Source: Candidatus Melainabacteria bacterium
GTDB taxonomy: Bacteria; Cyanobacteriota; Vampirovibrionia; Obscuribacterales; Obscuribacteraceae
Reading direction: 5' to 3'
Assembly: GCA_016209785.1 (NCBI GenBank)
Contig: JACQVM010000293.1
Location: 1-8,093, forward strand
DNA length: 8,093 nt
In this document: one piece after another, positions 7,231-8,093 of the stretch
Layout: every line of letters starts with the position of its first letter
Position numbering within the stretch: position 1 is the first letter of the stretch
Made by a program: the position numbers and the translations under genes
The notes under the pieces: model-generated
Databases searched by the model: none
What the model was told of the DNA's origin: nothing
The model's input: the letters and a program-made list of their open reading frames with translations, nothing else

Positions 7231-7237
7231 ATCACAC

Positions 7238-7864
7238 ATGAGCATTCTTAGAAACGGCTTATTAACAGGATTAGTTCTTCAGCTTGCCATAGGTCCTGTC
7301 TTCTTTTTTATTATCGACTTGGCATTACAAAGAACAATACTTGACGGACTAGTTGGCTCTATAGCAGTCACGGTAGTTGACTATTTCTATATCACACTAG
7401 CAATTCTAGGTATTGGGACCCTATTAGAGAACAAGAAAATCAAGAATGCCTTTGGCATTATAAGCTCGATCATACTGAGTATATTTGGAATAACCATCAT
7501 TAAGGAGATTATGATTAGGGGTATCTCAACCGCTATAGATACTAGCTCGACAAGTCTACTTTCGAGTTTTGCTTCGGTTTTCTTGCTTACCATTTCTAGC
7601 CCTATGACTATTGTTTTTTTTACTAGTTTGTTTACAGCAAAAGCCGTTGAATACAACTATACAAAGAAAGAACTGCTTATCTTCGGTTTTGGAACCGGGT
7701 TAGCAACTCTTGTATTTATGTGTACATCGGTAATCTTGTTTTCACTGATTAAGGGAACTGTTCCGGTGTTACTAATTCAAGTATTGAATTTGATCGTCGG
7801 GTGCCTGCTTGTGGGGTATGGTGGACTAAGACTCATAAAAGTCTTCATACCTGCAAGATGTTAA
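7238..7864 (+). CDS. LysE/RhtB-family amino-acid exporter-like membrane protein
   Basis: The 208-residue protein has the size and layout of LysE-type exporters, inner-membrane proteins that expel amino acids or related small molecules. About six hydrophobic helices lie near 8-28, 38-60, 68-89, 108-131, 146-170 and 176-197. The family hallmark GPV is at 19-21 at the end of the first half-helix. A second-repeat counterpart, SSPMTIVFF (120-128), stands where many members have an NP-type motif. The substrate cannot be read from the sequence. Sampled 60-base lines of this gene are 32-35% GC, against 42-48% in sampled lines of the genes before it, and Ile ATA codons are frequent. That suggests a separate origin. 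The 110-base gap upstream and its own ribosome site suggest a separate transcription unit. Confidence 0.8.
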   Translation: MSILRNGLLTGLVLQLAIGPVFFFIIDLALQRTILDGLVGSIAVTVVDYFYITLAILGIGTLLENKKIKNAFGIISSIILSIFGITIIKEIMIRGISTAIDTSSTSLLSSFASVFLLTISSPMTIVFFTSLFTAKAVEYNYTKKELLIFGFGTGLATLVFMCTSVILFSLIKGTVPVLLIQVLNLIVGCLLVGYGGLRLIKVFIPARC

Positions 7865-7886
7865 GCACCGTTACTTCAGCCTATGT

Positions 7887-8093
7887 TTACCCACCAGACT
7901 CGCAGCCCGCTAGTTTCACCTTACGTTCTAGATCACTGGCTACTGAAAGTTGGCGGACAGACTTGCCTTCATAGGAGCCACCTACCGGGGGTTCAAATTG
8001 AAAGGAATAAATGCCGGCCGGTACTGTAATCTGACAAACCCCATTTTCACTTGTAACAACAACCCCTGTTGCTGCACCACCAATCTGTCCCTG
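7887..8093 (-). CDS. C-terminal end of a protein with a carboxypeptidase-regulatory-like beta-sandwich repeat, partial
   Basis: On the - strand an open frame runs from the right edge (8093) to a TAA at 7889-7887, giving 68 residues; the start lies outside the window. The pattern G.V.TSENGVCQITVPAGIY, then aromatic/hydrophobic alternation and a final V.L strand, is typical of the prealbumin-like fold in carboxypeptidase-regulatory and SdrD-B/SpaA-like repeats. These are usually found in secreted or surface proteins. It ends in a Cys- and Gly-containing tail. The gene converges on the exporter with only 22 bases between stop codons. I see no strong terminator hairpin in that gap. The coding call rests on the domain pattern and intact frame; the whole protein's role is unknown. 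Confidence 0.6.
   Translation of the reverse strand, partial: QGQIGGAATGVVVTSENGVCQITVPAGIYSFQFEPPVGGSYEGKSVRQLSVASDLERKVKLAGCESGG

Noticed and set aside
7208..7237. GTG at 7208 as the exporter start
   Set aside because: No ribosome site precedes it, whereas AAGGAA sits 7 bases before the ATG at 7238, which begins directly at the first membrane helix.
7828..7845. AAGACT/AGTCTT inverted repeat as a terminator
   Set aside because: It lies inside the exporter coding sequence, has only six AT-rich pairs and is not followed by a T run.
1..8093. CRISPR array, tRNA, rRNA or insertion-sequence ends
   Set aside because: No regularly spaced direct repeats, cloverleaf-like intergenic sequence or paired terminal repeats were found by reading; the intergenic gaps are all 110 bases or less.

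Overview
This is a gene-dense bacterial window. Every gene from the left edge to about position 7864 reads on the + strand with short or overlapping junctions, and one partial gene enters from the right edge on the - strand. The lines I sampled by hand are about 42-48% GC through the first 7.1 kb. They drop to about 32-35% in the transporter gene near the right end. No tRNA, rRNA, CRISPR array or insertion sequence is visible. The lineage cannot be resolved from here. The RNA polymerase beta sequence is clearly bacterial and lacks the large proteobacterial insertions, but it is divergent.

The centrepiece is a full-length but unusual RNA polymerase beta subunit gene (823-4521) in an abnormal setting. 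Housekeeping rpoB genes normally sit between rplL (L7/L12) and rpoC (beta'). Here the gene follows a TPR-repeat protein through a 4-base ATGA overlap and is followed by two exported or membrane proteins of unknown function. The protein keeps most of the catalytic and sigma-binding landmarks: the FED motif, the GDK..GRHGNKG lysines, the NPLGVPSRMN arginine and the flap-tip helix. It differs at normally near-invariant sites. The equivalent of E. coli His1237 is Asn, with two extra residues next to it. The rifampicin pocket is altered at several positions. A Gly/Ala run replaces part of the lobe linker, and an acidic, probably disordered tail of about 170 residues follows the normal C-terminus. 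My reading is an accessory (second) beta subunit that could replace the host beta in the core enzyme. This is an inference and depends on finding another rpoB in the same genome.

Downstream, positions 4549-6281 encode a signal-peptide protein with a two-helix membrane hairpin and an exported helical protein. Next comes a winged-helix protein resembling the replication-relaxation family (6333-7127), a family common on plasmids and integrative elements. These genes, together with the TPR and beta genes, look like one co-directional unit (2-7127), which points to an accessory or mobile region. A LysE-type exporter (7238-7864) of lower GC follows after a 110-base gap that holds two mutually exclusive inverted repeats. 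The final 207 bases hold the C-terminal end of a convergent gene with a carboxypeptidase-regulatory-like beta-sandwich repeat.
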